Of a DNA stretch of 61,093 bases, positions 52,349 through 61,093 are shown piece by piece. The notes below the pieces were generated by a model that saw nothing but the letters and a program-made list of their open reading frames with translations, was not told where the DNA came from and did no database searches. This DNA is from CAYJII01 sp964370225 (GTDB lineage: Bacteria > Bacillota > Clostridia > Oscillospirales > Ruminococcaceae). The position numbers were made by a program, and so were the translations under genes. Numbering within the stretch: the first letter of the stretch is position 1; every line of letters begins with the position of its first letter. The DNA lies in contig CAYJII010000010.1 of assembly GCA_964370225.1 (NCBI GenBank), positions 1 through 61,093 of the forward strand. Reading direction: 5' to 3'.

Positions 52349-53047
52349 CTTTATTTGCGCACTATTTCGAGGATATTGTGGCGAAATTTGCGATATTTTT
52401 TTAACTAAAACTATGTTTCTTTTGCTTCCATCTGGTAAATCATAGCTTTTTACCTCTAACACTTGTCCACCTAATTTCTTAATTGACTTCTTAGCGCTCT
52501 CTAATTCTTCAGTAATTTCGCTACCTTTTAAAGCTATAAATATGCCTCCTACCTTTACAAAAGGAAGACAATATTCTGCCAGTAAGGTTAAATTTGCCAC
52601 TGCTCTTGCTGTTGCTATGTCATATTTCTCCCTATATACTTTATCTCTTCCAGCGTCTTCTGCCCTAGCATGTCTAAATTTTGACTCTATTTCTAACTCA
52701 TCACATAGAGCTTTTAAAAAGCTTATACGTTTATTTAAACTATCAAGTAAAGTTATTTTTAAGTCCTCTCTCAAAATTTTGCATGGAATAGACGGAAAAC
52801 CTGCCCCTGTTCCGACATCAATTAAGCTAGAATTTTCTTTTACTTCGATAGCATCTAAGAGTAAAATGCTGTCATAAAAATGTTTTACCACAATTTCTTC
52901 TGGCTGAGTAATTGCAGTTAAATTTACCTTTTCATTCCACTCAACTAAAGTTTTTGCGTACTTTTCAAATTTTACTGCTTGTTCTTCTTCGAGTGAAACT
53001 CCTCGTTCAGCAAAAGTTTTCAACAAAAAACTTCTATCAATGCTCAT
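52334..53047 (-). CDS. rsmG: 16S rRNA (guanine-527-N7) methyltransferase
   Basis: SAM-dependent methyltransferase (GidB) that modifies the 530 loop of 16S rRNA; loss gives low-level streptomycin resistance. 237 residues: KVNLTAITQPEEIVVKHFYD, the SAM motif LIDVGTGAGFPSIPCKI, RAEDAGRD and IATARAVANL. The start overlaps the end of mnmG by 11 bases. The last ~20 residues after the usual KKI end are unconserved and partly encoded by the terminator stem. Confidence 0.97.
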   Translation of the reverse strand: MSIDRSFLLKTFAERGVSLEEEQAVKFEKYAKTLVEWNEKVNLTAITQPEEIVVKHFYDSILLLDAIEVKENSSLIDVGTGAGFPSIPCKILREDLKITLLDSLNKRISFLKALCDELEIESKFRHARAEDAGRDKVYREKYDIATARAVANLTLLAEYCLPFVKVGGIFIALKGSEITEELESAKKSIKKLGGQVLEVKSYDLPDGSKRNIVLVKKISQISPQYPRNSAQIKKTPI

Positions 53048-54935
53048 AACTATCTCTCTCCTTTTGAAGTTTTTGTTGTTGAAACCAAATCAGCAATACC
53101 GAAATATCTGCTGGGCTAACACCAGAAATTCGCGATGCCTGTCCTATACTTATTGGCTTTGCTTTCATTAATTTTTCTTTTGCCTCAAGACGCAGCCCAT
53201 GAATTTCATTATAATTTATATCCTGTGGCAAACTTTTATTTTCAAGTTTGCGCATTTCTTCTACTTGTATAAGCTGCTTTTTTATATAACCTTCATACTT
53301 AATTTCAATTTCCACTTGTTCGCAAACATCATACGGTAATTCTTTAGAATTTTCAACAAAGGGAATAATATCCTTATATCCAAGCTGTGGTCGGCGTATT
53401 AAATCACTTGCCTTTACACCAGTCATAATTTTGGATGTTTCACGTGAAACAATTAATGCGTTAAGCTCCTCACTAGGGCGTACAGTAGTTTTATTCATTC
53501 GCTTAATCTCAGCATCAACAAGTCTCGTCTTTTCTAAGTAATTTTCATAGCGCTCATCTGAAATCAATCCAATCTCGTGCCCTAAAGGAGTTAGTCTTCT
53601 ATCTGCATTATCTTGTCTTAAAATTAGACGATACTCACTACGAGAAGTCATCATTCTATAAGGATCCATGCAACCTTTAGTAACTAAATCGTCAATTAAA
53701 GTACCTATATAAGAACTTGCACGGTCGAGCACAAAATCTTCTTTATTCAAAATTCTATGTGCTGCGTTTATTCCTGCTACCAAACCTTGTGCAGCTGCCT
53801 CCTCATACCCAGAAGTTCCATTAAACTGACCAGCTGAATAAAGGCCTTTTACCTTTTTATATTCAAGTGTTGGCAAAAGTTCAAGCGGATTACAACAATC
53901 ATATTCTATCGCATAAGCATTACGCATCACTTGAATATTTTCAAATCCTTCAATAGAGCGTAAAAACTCTAATTGAACATCCTCAGGCAAAGAGGAACTC
54001 ATCCCCTGTAAATACATCTCTTCCCCATCAAGTCCCATCGGTTCAACAAAAAGCTGATGTCTATCTTTGTTCGCAAATCGTACTACTTTATCTTCAATAC
54101 TTGGGCAATATCTCGGGCCATTTGCTTCAATTCTTCCTGAGTATATCGGAGAGCGATGCAAATTTTCCATAATAATTTCGTGTGTTTTCTCATTCGTATA
54201 AGCTATATAGCATGAGACTTGGTTTTCCATTTCTCCCTTAGTTGTAAATGAAAACGGTGTTATATGATCATCTCCATCTTGCTTTTCAAGCTTTGAAAAA
54301 TCTATACTTTTTTTGTAGACGCGTGATGGTGTACCCGTCTTAAATCTACGTATTTCTATACCTAAAGCTGCAAGTTTATCGGTCATACCAACACTTGCAA
54401 TGCTTGAATCTGGGCCGCCTAAATACGACACATCTCCAACGTGTATTTGTGCACTTTGGTAAGTGCCGGAGCAAATAATCGCAGCTTTAACATTATAAAC
54501 CATGCCAAGTTTTGTTTTTACTCCACAAATTTCGTTATTTTCCAATACAAAATCAATAATTTCATCTTGCTTTATATATAAATTACCAGTATTTTCCAGT
54601 ATATTTTTCATATACTTATGATATTCACTTCTATCGGACTGGACACGTAAACTGTGGACAGCTGGACCTTTCCCTCTATTAAGCATCCTGCTTTGTAAGA
54701 AAGTTTTATCCGCTGCAATACCCATTTCTCCACCCAAAGCATCAACTTCGCGCACTAAATGCCCCTTTGCAGTTCCACCAATTGAAGGATTACATGGCAT
54801 ATTTCCAATAGCATCTAGGCTCAGAGTAAAAATAATAGTTTTTACTCCAAGTCTCGCACAAGCAAGCGCGGCTTCAATTCCTGCATGCCCTGCTCCTATA
54901 ACTGCTACATCATAGTTTAAATAATTTTCTTTCAA
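53037..54935 (-). CDS. mnmG: tRNA uridine 5-carboxymethylaminomethyl modification enzyme MnmG
   Basis: FAD subunit (GidA) of the MnmE-MnmG complex that modifies wobble U34. 632 residues. The FAD-binding VIGAGHAGIEAALA, GNMPCNPSIGGTAKG, GTPSRV, YCPSIEDKVVRF, and the C-terminal GVSPADISVLL are intact. It contains a parS (53436-53451) that encodes VSRET. It overlaps rsmG and starts 25 bases after mnmE. Confidence 0.98.
   Translation of the reverse strand: MKENYLNYDVAVIGAGHAGIEAALACARLGVKTIIFTLSLDAIGNMPCNPSIGGTAKGHLVREVDALGGEMGIAADKTFLQSRMLNRGKGPAVHSLRVQSDRSEYHKYMKNILENTGNLYIKQDEIIDFVLENNEICGVKTKLGMVYNVKAAIICSGTYQSAQIHVGDVSYLGGPDSSIASVGMTDKLAALGIEIRRFKTGTPSRVYKKSIDFSKLEKQDGDDHITPFSFTTKGEMENQVSCYIAYTNEKTHEIIMENLHRSPIYSGRIEANGPRYCPSIEDKVVRFANKDRHQLFVEPMGLDGEEMYLQGMSSSLPEDVQLEFLRSIEGFENIQVMRNAYAIEYDCCNPLELLPTLEYKKVKGLYSAGQFNGTSGYEEAAAQGLVAGINAAHRILNKEDFVLDRASSYIGTLIDDLVTKGCMDPYRMMTSRSEYRLILRQDNADRRLTPLGHEIGLISDERYENYLEKTRLVDAEIKRMNKTTVRPSEELNALIVSRETSKIMTGVKASDLIRRPQLGYKDIIPFVENSKELPYDVCEQVEIEIKYEGYIKKQLIQVEEMRKLENKSLPQDINYNEIHGLRLEAKEKLMKAKPISIGQASRISGVSPADISVLLIWFQQQKLQKERDSYEH
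53436..53451. other. parS site within mnmG
   Basis: TGTTTCACGTGAAACA, exact 16-base palindrome, inside the coding sequence at the VSRET codons. It is about 2.1 kb from the parS at 51308 and gives ParB a second loading site. Confidence 0.95.
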
Positions 54936-54960
54936 ATAATCACTCTTTTCGTTCGCAGGT

Positions 54961-56343
54961 CTATTTCCCTACACAAAAATTCTCAAATATCTTATGAACT
55001 ACAGATTCTGTTACTTTTCTTCCGACTAATTCGTCCAAATCGTCTATAGCAGACTGTAAAGCTACATTTACCGCATCAAATGTTAATCCTACGGATAAAT
55101 CCTCTATCGCTGTAACAATCGCGCTCTGTGCGTTTTTAGCGGCAGTTTGTTGCCTTAAATTTACAATTATTCCACTGCTACTATCAAAATCTGAGAGATG
55201 CATCAAATTTATGATAACATCCTCAAGATTTTTTATGCAATCGGTATCGTTATGTGAAGTATAAACAACATTAGAAAAATGCTTACCAATCACTTCTCTA
55301 TCTATATTTTCTTCCAAATCTGTTTTATTAACTATTGCAATTACTGGTGCTGTTTGATTTTTCACACTATCAATTAATGAGAAATCCTCGTCACTCAGTT
55401 TAGAAGATGCATCAAACACTGCCAAAATTAGTTGCGCAGTATTAATCTTATTAAGTGCCAAATCTACACCCATTTTTTCTACTTCATCTGCAGTTTCTCT
55501 TATCCCTGCTGTATCAGCAAGCCTCAGTATAACTTTACCTAAATTAACATTCTCTTCCACTACATCACGTGTAGTACCAGCGATTGAGGTTACGATGCTC
55601 TTTTTATAGCCCGAAAGCAAATTCATAAGGCTACTTTTCCCAACATTCGGCTTTCCTACAATTGCAGTTTGAATGCCATCATTTAATATTTTACCTTTAT
55701 CAAAGCTCTCTACTAAAGTGCTTAGCGCTGTTTGTAAAACTTTAAGTTTTGACAAAATTTCATTCTCATCAATCGGGATAATATCATCCTCAGGGTAATC
55801 TATCCAAGCACAAATATGCGCACTTATGGCGATTAAATCCTCTTTTATAGTATTAACTTTATTAAAAAGAGAGCTTTCCATTTGAGATTTTGCTGATTTG
55901 AGCGACTGCATATTTTGCGAATTTATCAAATCCATTATAGATTCCGCTTGTGTCAAATCCATTTTCCCATTTAAAAATGCACGCTTTGAAAATTCTCCAG
56001 GAGTTGCAGCTTTTGCTCCAGCTTCAAACGCTGCGCTTAGTATAGTACGTGTTATAAATACACCACCATGGCAGGTTAACTCAACTACATTTTCACCTGT
56101 GTAACTCTTTGGAGCCTTGTAAATAAGTGCAACACCATCATCAAGATTTTCTCCGCTCATGTTGTAAAAATGCCCATAAGTCGCAGTATATCCCTTCATC
56201 TCATCGATTTTAGTCCCACTTATTGATTTAAAAATTTTCTCTGCTATATTAAATGCATCTTCTCCCGAAATTCGTATCATCGAAATTCCACCTGGATAAT
56301 TCGGTGTGCATATCGCTGCTATTGTATTGCTCAAAAATTTCAC
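54961..56343 (-). CDS. mnmE: tRNA modification GTPase MnmE
   Basis: GTPase partner of MnmG, formerly TrmE. 460 residues: the folate-binding N-terminal domain opens DTIAAICTPNYPGGISMIRISG-like text (here NTIAAICTPNYPGGISMIR). The helical domain holds the G domain with P-loop GKPNVGKSSLMN, switch AGTTRDV, DTAGIRE, NKTD, and the protein ends with the conserved FCVGK. Its Cys in FCVGK is needed for modification. It is separated from jag by 71 bases with a hairpin. Confidence 0.98.
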   Translation of the reverse strand: MKFLSNTIAAICTPNYPGGISMIRISGEDAFNIAEKIFKSISGTKIDEMKGYTATYGHFYNMSGENLDDGVALIYKAPKSYTGENVVELTCHGGVFITRTILSAAFEAGAKAATPGEFSKRAFLNGKMDLTQAESIMDLINSQNMQSLKSAKSQMESSLFNKVNTIKEDLIAISAHICAWIDYPEDDIIPIDENEILSKLKVLQTALSTLVESFDKGKILNDGIQTAIVGKPNVGKSSLMNLLSGYKKSIVTSIAGTTRDVVEENVNLGKVILRLADTAGIRETADEVEKMGVDLALNKINTAQLILAVFDASSKLSDEDFSLIDSVKNQTAPVIAIVNKTDLEENIDREVIGKHFSNVVYTSHNDTDCIKNLEDVIINLMHLSDFDSSSGIIVNLRQQTAAKNAQSAIVTAIEDLSVGLTFDAVNVALQSAIDDLDELVGRKVTESVVHKIFENFCVGK

Positions 56344-56377
56344 CCCACATTATGCGTTTATATTTGTATACGCAAAT

Positions 56378-56398
56378 GGGTCGATGTTACATCGACCC
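56378..56398 (-). other. Hairpin between jag and mnmE
   Basis: Arms GGGTCGAT (56378-56385) and ATCGACCC (56391-56398) around a five-base loop. No T run follows on the reverse strand, so it is more likely a processing or stability element than a terminator. Confidence 0.6.
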
Positions 56399-56414
56399 CA
56401 TAAATTGCTTAATT

Positions 56415-57317
56415 TTAAAACTCTATTTTTTCGTATAGTTTTGCTTTTTTCTCTGTTTCGCCGCGTCCTTCTTTTAGGATTTGCTCCATTGTTTTTTCCG
56501 GTTTTCTATTTTCTCTATATACAGGTTTTGAGTATCTGTTATTCCCGCCATTATTATTTCTTCTACCGTCGTTTCTTGATTTATTATTATTTCTTGCTTT
56601 TGGGTCATTGGAGAAAATAATAATTTTTCTATTTGGCTCTTCGCCTCTTGATTTTGAAGTAACTCCTTCGATTTCGCTCAATACCGCATGAATAATTCTA
56701 CGCTCATATGGATTCATTGGTTCTAATGTTTGTGAGCGTCCTGTCTTTTTAACTTTTTCGCTCATTTTCATTGCTAATTCTTTTAGTGATTCTTCTCTTT
56801 TTTCTCTATAGTTGCCACAGTTAATTACTATTCTGTAGTAATTCCCTTCAATTCTATTTCTTACAAGTGAAGTTAGATATTGTATAGCATCTAATGTTTC
56901 GCCACGTCTGCCGATTATTGCGCCTAAATTGTCGCCTTTTATCGTTATTGTAGCGCTTTCTTCGCCTTCTTCTACCACTAAATCTAAGTTTTTGATATCC
57001 ATATATGATAGGATTTCTTTTAGGTAGTTTAGTGCTACTTCAAGTTTTGCATCATATTTTTCTTTAGTTGGAACTTCTACTTCTTTACCATCTACAGTAA
57101 GGCTTGGTTTTTCAATAGATTTTTCAATATCAAGTTTAATTGTTTCTTTTACAGTAACTTTAACTTTTGCTTGAACTTTTATTTTTCCAAATAAAGATTT
57201 TTTCGGTTTTTCGATAACTTCTACATTGCATTTTTCTTCTGCTACACCTAATGTTTGGCAAGCTTCTCTTACAGCTTCTTCGATGCTATTTGCTAAAATA
57301 ATTATTTCTTTTGGCAT
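56415..57317 (-). CDS. khpB: RNA-binding protein Jag / KhpB
   Basis: Works with KhpA to bind RNA and control cell elongation; jag means SpoIIIJ-associated gene. 300 residues from ATG 57317, which follows GGAGGAAAA; the in-frame ATG at 57341 has none. Domain order: Jag-N (EIIILANSIEEAVREACQTL), a linker, a KH domain (KGDNLGAIIGRRGETLDAIQ), and R3H (MNPYERRIIHAVLSEIEGV). An Asn/Arg-rich low-complexity segment (RNNNKSRNDGRRNNNGGNNR) and a charged C-terminus follow. It is directly downstream of yidC, the conserved arrangement. Confidence 0.96.
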   Translation of the reverse strand: MPKEIIILANSIEEAVREACQTLGVAEEKCNVEVIEKPKKSLFGKIKVQAKVKVTVKETIKLDIEKSIEKPSLTVDGKEVEVPTKEKYDAKLEVALNYLKEILSYMDIKNLDLVVEEGEESATITIKGDNLGAIIGRRGETLDAIQYLTSLVRNRIEGNYYRIVINCGNYREKREESLKELAMKMSEKVKKTGRSQTLEPMNPYERRIIHAVLSEIEGVTSKSRGEEPNRKIIIFSNDPKARNNNKSRNDGRRNNNGGNNRYSKPVYRENRKPEKTMEQILKEGRGETEKKAKLYEKIEF

Positions 57318-57349
57318 AATTTTTTCCTCCGTTAATATCATGTAAAAAA

Positions 57350-58423
57350 TTAGTTTTCTGTGTCATCGCCATATTTTTCTGCCATTTTTTTCCTAGCTAA
57401 AGCGATTTTTTGATTTGCTGTTATCTTTGTGGGATTAGTTTCTACATTCTCTTCTAAATCTTCTGCGCTACTACTTTCAGAAATAACTTTTCCCTCAGGT
57501 GATACGCCTTGTTTTTTCATTTGCTCTTCTCTTGCTTGTTTCATAGCTTCTTGGAAACGCGAAGGTTTTTTCTTTTTACGGTTCGCATTATCCTTTTCAG
57601 CCATTGCTTTTATTCTTTCAGGAGTATAAATTTTATTTAAAACTAATGTTTGAATGAATGTTGTGATATTAGAAATAATCCAGTATAATCCAACTCCAAC
57701 AGGTACTTGGAATGCGATTACTACTGAAAATACTGGCATAATGTACATCATGCCTTTAATTACGCCCGCACCTTGCGCTTGCATTGGATTGTCTTTTTGC
57801 TTTTTAAGCATCAAAAGAGTGTAACCCAGTGAAGTGATACCTGATAATATTGGTATTAAAATTAGTGGTAAAGAAAAGTTTGGTACCAAGCCTAAATTTA
57901 AACCTAAGAAGTTTAAATCAAAATTCATGATGCTATCTAATACTTCATTAGAAAATACACTATTAAACTCTGTAGATCCATTTTGAATTTGGTTAACTAT
58001 ATATAGCTGTGGGCTTGAACCACCAGCTGTCCCAACGATTTCTACTGCTTTGTCAATAATATCTGTTGGAAGTGCAAGTATATGTTTTAGTGGGTTATAA
58101 ACTACGTCGATTATACCGAATAAAATTACCATCGGAATTAATGATGGAAGACAGCTGGACATTGGATTATATCCCTCTTCTTCATATAATTTCATTAGCT
58201 CTTCTTGATATTTTTGCTTATTTTTTCCGTGTTTTTTTTGTAATGCTTGTTGCTTTGGTGTGATAAGTCCCATTTTCGCAGTGCTCTTTTGTTGTTTTGC
58301 AGAAAGTGGAAACATTGCCAGTCTTACTATAACTGTAAAAATGATTAGTGACCACCCGTAATTTTGAATGAAATCATAAATAAATTTCATTATAATTCCG
58401 AGAGGCGCTCCCAAAAAGCCCAT
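57350..58423 (-). CDS. yidC: Membrane protein insertase YidC (SpoIIIJ/OxaA)
   Basis: Inserts membrane proteins alone or with Sec. 357 residues. The core opens IYDFIQNYGWSLIIFTVIV and carries the conserved positive residue in IVRLAMFPLSAKQQKS; MKLYEEEGYNPMSSCLPSLI gives the cytosolic hairpin, and GLYWIISNITTFIQ a late helix. About five membrane helices, then a basic and acidic tail. There is no clear lipobox, unlike Bacillus SpoIIIJ. GGAG lies upstream of ATG. One YidC is seen in this window. Confidence 0.97.
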   Translation of the reverse strand: MGFLGAPLGIIMKFIYDFIQNYGWSLIIFTVIVRLAMFPLSAKQQKSTAKMGLITPKQQALQKKHGKNKQKYQEELMKLYEEEGYNPMSSCLPSLIPMVILFGIIDVVYNPLKHILALPTDIIDKAVEIVGTAGGSSPQLYIVNQIQNGSTEFNSVFSNEVLDSIMNFDLNFLGLNLGLVPNFSLPLILIPILSGITSLGYTLLMLKKQKDNPMQAQGAGVIKGMMYIMPVFSVVIAFQVPVGVGLYWIISNITTFIQTLVLNKIYTPERIKAMAEKDNANRKKKKPSRFQEAMKQAREEQMKKQGVSPEGKVISESSSAEDLEENVETNPTKITANQKIALARKKMAEKYGDDTEN

Positions 58424-58463
58424 TTAGTTCTCCATTCTTGCCTTTTTAAAGACATCTTTATTT

Positions 58464-58715
58464 TTATTTATGAGGATTTTTCCCCATTTTAAATAAATTA
58501 AATTTCTTTGGCACATAGTCCACCCCTCCAATATTAAAGGGGTTGCATCTAAGTAATCGATAAGTCGATAGCAATGTGCCTTTTATAACTCCGTGGCGCT
58601 CATATGCCTCTTTTGCATAAGCTGAGCATGTAGGATAAAATCTACATCTTGCAGGAAATAACGGCGATATAAACTTTGAGTACATATTTATTAAGAAAAT
58701 AAATATCTTTTTCAT
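58464..58715 (-). CDS. yidD: Membrane protein insertion efficiency factor YidD
   Basis: An 83-residue protein assisting YidC. CRFYPTCSAYAKEAYERHG with its conserved cysteines, STYRLLRCNPFNIGGVDYVP and an N-terminal amphipathic helix (MYSKFISPLF) are complete. It begins four bases after rnpA, whose 3' end holds its ribosome site. Confidence 0.97.
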   Translation of the reverse strand: MKKIFIFLINMYSKFISPLFPARCRFYPTCSAYAKEAYERHGVIKGTLLSTYRLLRCNPFNIGGVDYVPKKFNLFKMGKNPHK

Positions 58716-58719
58716 AATA

Positions 58720-59070
58720 TCATCTCTTTTTAAATTCTTTTATCAAAAATTCAATTTGCTTTTTCATAACAATTTCTACATCTGTACTTTTCAAATTTGT
58801 TACCTTGCTACGCGCTACAAAAATTATATCATATCCCGACAAATTGTCGATGTTCTCTTTCACATTTAGATAGGCATGGCGAATAATTCTTCTTGAGCGA
58901 TTTCTCACAACTGCATTTCCAATTTTCTTTGAAGCAGTTATACCTACGCGATTAATCTTACTCCCATTCCTTAATAAATATGTTACCAACACGGGGTGCG
59001 CTTTGTATTTACCTCTGTAGTAAACTCTCTTAAATTCTTTATTAAGCTTTAGTGAAGATAAGTTCCTCAA
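58720..59070 (-). CDS. rnpA: Ribonuclease P protein component
   Basis: Binds the RNase P RNA and pre-tRNA leader. 116 residues with LNKEFKRVYYRGK, RVGITASKKIGNAVVRN and the RNR motif VRNRSRR. The start is TTG with AAGGGGTG upstream. Its RNA partner rnpB is in the same window at 37.4 kb. Confidence 0.97.
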   Translation of the reverse strand: MRNLSSLKLNKEFKRVYYRGKYKAHPVLVTYLLRNGSKINRVGITASKKIGNAVVRNRSRRIIRHAYLNVKENIDNLSGYDIIFVARSKVTNLKSTDVEIVMKKQIEFLIKEFKKR

Positions 59071-59163
59071 AAAATCACCCCTTAAAAAATTATAGACCTA
59101 CATTTTATAAAAAAATGAAGATCTATAAGTAGTTATGATTAAAAAAATAATTTAAACGGAAAT

Positions 59164-59298
59164 TTAGTAAGAAAGTACTTTTCTGCCTCTTGCACGTTTT
59201 CTAGCTAAAATTTTTCTTCCGCTTCTAGTTGACATTCTTTTTCTAAAACCATGTTCTTTTTTTCTATGAAGTTTTTTAGGTTGATATGTTCTTTTCAT
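59164..59298 (-). CDS. rpmH: 50S ribosomal protein L34
   Basis: A 44-residue basic protein: MKRTYQPKKLHRKKEHGFRK, then RMSTRSGRKILARKRARGRK and VLSY, nearly identical to L34 across bacteria. Strong GGGAGGAGGGG ribosome site upstream of ATG 59298. First gene of the leftward rpmH-rnpA-yidD-yidC-jag operon, divergent from dnaA. Confidence 0.98.
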   Translation of the reverse strand: MKRTYQPKKLHRKKEHGFRKRMSTRSGRKILARKRARGRKVLSY

Positions 59299-59399
59299 TA
59301 AAACCCCTCCTCCCGAGTTGTACAGATATTTTAATTATACAAAACGTATAATTTTATTCACTTATTAACAAATTACTTTTATTTACCCTGCAAGATACT

Positions 59400-59429
59400 A
59401 GTATATATTATACTGTTACATTTTGTCAA
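59400..59429 (-). promoter_or_regulatory. Promoter of rpmH
   Basis: Reverse strand TTGACA (59424-59429), 18 bases, TATACT (59400-59405). DnaA-box-like 9-mers TTATTCACT (59354-59362) and TTATTAACA (59362-59370) lie in the leader but are imperfect. Confidence 0.68.
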
Positions 59430-59469
59430 GAACTTTTTTTAATTTTTGAAAAAAAATCTATATTTATTC

Positions 59470-59498
59470 TTGAAAAACCTCTTCAAATTTGCTATAAT
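59470..59498 (+). promoter_or_regulatory. Promoter of dnaA
   Basis: TTGAAA (59470-59475), 17 bases, TATAAT (59493-59498); leader of about 130 bases. The rest of the rpmH-dnaA gap (59299-59637) is AT-rich. Confidence 0.72.
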
Positions 59499-59637
59499 AA
59501 ATAATATGTATTCTCATCTATATATATAGGAAGTATACAGATTTTTACTATTTATCTTATCGCCTTTTTTTATTGTGAAGATAAGTGTTTATATTATTTA
59601 TTTTAATGCTGTTGATTCAGCAGAACGGAGTATATTA

Positions 59638-60990
59638 ATGGAATCTTTTTCAGACGTTTTTAATCTTGTAAAAGACATGTTTAAGGAAAATTATAGCAGC
59701 GTTGCTTATAATTTGTGGATAGACCCTCTTGAGTTTTTAAAAATAGAGGGAAATACAGTACATATTTTTGCTATAAGCGATTTTCATAAAAAAATCATTC
59801 ACAAGCAATATGTGGATACTATGAAAGAATATATCTTAAGCATAATGGGTTACGAAGTTGAGATTGTTTTGCACGAAACTCGTGATGCTGATAATAACGA
59901 CGAAGAAATCAGCAATATTTTAGACGATTTTGAGGCGCAAAAAGAAGTAGAAGTGCCTTCAATTAATTCTTCAAACTATGACCACACTTTCGAAACTTTT
60001 ATCGTTGGTGGTTCAAATAACTTTGCATATGCAGCTTGTAAGGCTGTTTCGCAAAAAAATAACAGCAATGTGTATAATCCATTATTTATACATGGGCCAT
60101 CAGGCCTAGGCAAAACTCACCTTTTATTTGCAATAAAGCACGAATTCCAAAAAAATCACCCTAACTCTAATATTTTATATATCAGCAGTGAGACTTTCAC
60201 AAATGAAATTGTCGATGCTATTATGAGGCAATCAACTGCACAATTTCATAATAAATACAGGAATGTAGATTTATTCCTTATGGATGATATTCAGTTTATC
60301 GCTGGAAAAGAGAGAGCTCAAGAAGAATTTTTCCATACTTTTAATGCTTTACACCAAGTTGGCAAACAAATTGTCTTAACTTCGGACAGGCCACCTAAAG
60401 ATATCAAAACTTTGGAAGAAAGACTTAAAAACAGGTTTGAGTGGGGTCTTTTGACGGATATTTCCATGCCTGAGTTTGAAACTAGGATTGCTATTATTAG
60501 AAGAAAAGCCGAACTTTTAAATATTAATGTACCTGACGATGTTGCGCAGTTTATAGCAAACAAGCTAAAAAGTAATATAAGACAGCTTGAGGGTGCAGTT
60601 AAAAAGATAAAAGCCTATAAGTATCTTGCAGGCTCTAGTCCAACTATATCTGTAGCACAAACTGTAATCAACGAAATCTTAAACGACGACCAACCAACAC
60701 CGCTAACTGTAGAAAAAATTATTGAGGAAGTAGCAAAAACTTATTCTGTTACTGCTGATGATATCAGATCATCAAATAGAGCAGCTTCTGTTTCTACCGC
60801 TAGACAAATTGCAATTTATGTGGTTCGTGAAATTACTCAGATGTCACAAGCTTCTATTGGAGAAGAATTTGGTGGTCGCGATCATGCGACTGTTTTGTAT
60901 GCAATTCAAAAAGTTAAGGATCTAATTAACAAAGATTCTAGGACAAAAGAGATTATTGAAGATATTATCAAAAATATCAGAGATAACTAA
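59638..60990 (+). CDS. dnaA: Chromosomal replication initiator DnaA
   Basis: AAA+ initiator that melts the origin. 450 residues from ATG 59638, which has CGGAG upstream; the longer frame from 59575 is not conserved. Domain I opens FSDVFNLVKDMFKENYS; domain II is short and acidic; domain III has Walker A GPSGLGKTHLLFAI and Walker B LFLMDDIQFIAGKE; domain IV has the DNA-binding signature GGRDHATVLYAIQKV. The following intergenic sequence contains DnaA-box-like sites and presumably dnaN beyond the edge. Confidence 0.98.
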   Translation: MESFSDVFNLVKDMFKENYSSVAYNLWIDPLEFLKIEGNTVHIFAISDFHKKIIHKQYVDTMKEYILSIMGYEVEIVLHETRDADNNDEEISNILDDFEAQKEVEVPSINSSNYDHTFETFIVGGSNNFAYAACKAVSQKNNSNVYNPLFIHGPSGLGKTHLLFAIKHEFQKNHPNSNILYISSETFTNEIVDAIMRQSTAQFHNKYRNVDLFLMDDIQFIAGKERAQEEFFHTFNALHQVGKQIVLTSDRPPKDIKTLEERLKNRFEWGLLTDISMPEFETRIAIIRRKAELLNINVPDDVAQFIANKLKSNIRQLEGAVKKIKAYKYLAGSSPTISVAQTVINEILNDDQPTPLTVEKIIEEVAKTYSVTADDIRSSNRAASVSTARQIAIYVVREITQMSQASIGEEFGGRDHATVLYAIQKVKDLINKDSRTKEIIEDIIKNIRDN

Positions 60991-61059
60991 GTTTTAAACA
61001 GCTCTTTTTAGCTTAAAATATGGGATTAAGCTTATTTTAAACAGTTTTAAACTCATGTT

Positions 61060-61083
61060 TTATCAACAAAATATTGTTGATAA
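61060..61083. other. Inverted pair of DnaA-box-like 9-mers, probable oriC edge
   Basis: TTATCAACA (61060-61068) and its complement TGTTGATAA (61075-61083) six bases apart, each one mismatch from TTATCCACA. They lie 70 bases after dnaA, the usual dnaA-dnaN position of DnaA boxes; the window stops within the gap. Confidence 0.6.
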
Positions 61084-61093
61084 TGTTAAAAAA

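Noticed and set aside
59354..59370. DnaA boxes in the rpmH-dnaA gap
   Set aside because: TTATTCACT and TTATTAACA are too degenerate for an AT-rich region to count as boxes without other support.

Overview
The window comes from the origin-proximal part of a low-GC Gram-positive chromosome, most likely a motile, endospore-forming, anaerobic member of the Clostridia. Evidence is the gene order rpmH-rnpA-yidD-yidC-jag-mnmE-mnmG-rsmG-noc-parA-parB running away from dnaA, exact parS sites, sporulation genes (spoIID, a spoIIQ-like M23 gene, spoVG, whiA), flagellin with a sigma-28 promoter, Rex, RNase J, GdpP and a folT THF riboswitch. I cannot place it to genus from sequence alone.

Left end (1-7.3 kb): a truncated flagellin gene with a sigma-28 promoter and a CsrA-type hairpin leader; two divergently transcribed c-di-GMP genes (membrane GGDEF protein; PAS/GAF-GGDEF-EAL protein); an isolated phage tail-fibre/baseplate-like gene; a radical SAM gene. 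7.3-17.7 kb: murB-rapZ-whiA-dnaE, then pfkA with its own consensus promoter, a LURP-one-like gene, a DUF2200 gene, an isocitrate dehydrogenase-family gene and rex. 17.7-20.5 kb: a candidate small RNA, a membrane-anchored LysM/G5/M23 peptidase with a WalR-like box, and a long AT-rich divergent intergenic region. 20.5-30.5 kb: rnjA with a leader of over 300 nt, then a compact operon gdpP-rplI-dnaB-tilS-hpt-ftsH.

30.5-40 kb: polysaccharide deacetylase and spoIID, citrate synthase, SpoIIQ-like peptidase, serC-serA with RNase P RNA placed directly behind serA, a small lipoprotein, a HAD phosphatase and rhaM. 40-49.5 kb: purF behind a structured leader, dapF-pyrG, two PH-domain membrane proteins, a 33-residue membrane peptide, folT with its THF riboswitch, murC and spoVG. 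49.5-61 kb: a 32-residue membrane peptide, parB-parA, a parS site that is also an intrinsic terminator, noc, rsmG-mnmG-mnmE (second parS inside mnmG), jag-yidC-yidD-rnpA-rpmH, then divergent dnaA and DnaA-box-like repeats at the right edge.

Many genes, including the dnaE, gdpP-ftsH and pyrG blocks, point towards dnaA. They would be head-on to a fork leaving an origin beside dnaA, whereas the parB-rpmH block is co-directional. The most interesting unexplained items are the purF leader RNA, the candidate sRNA at 17.8 kb, the two tiny membrane-protein genes, the four-copy TTTTCAACA-like array upstream of rhaM, the parS/terminator palindrome and the orphan tail-fibre gene. No rRNA, tRNA, insertion sequence or CRISPR array was recognised.
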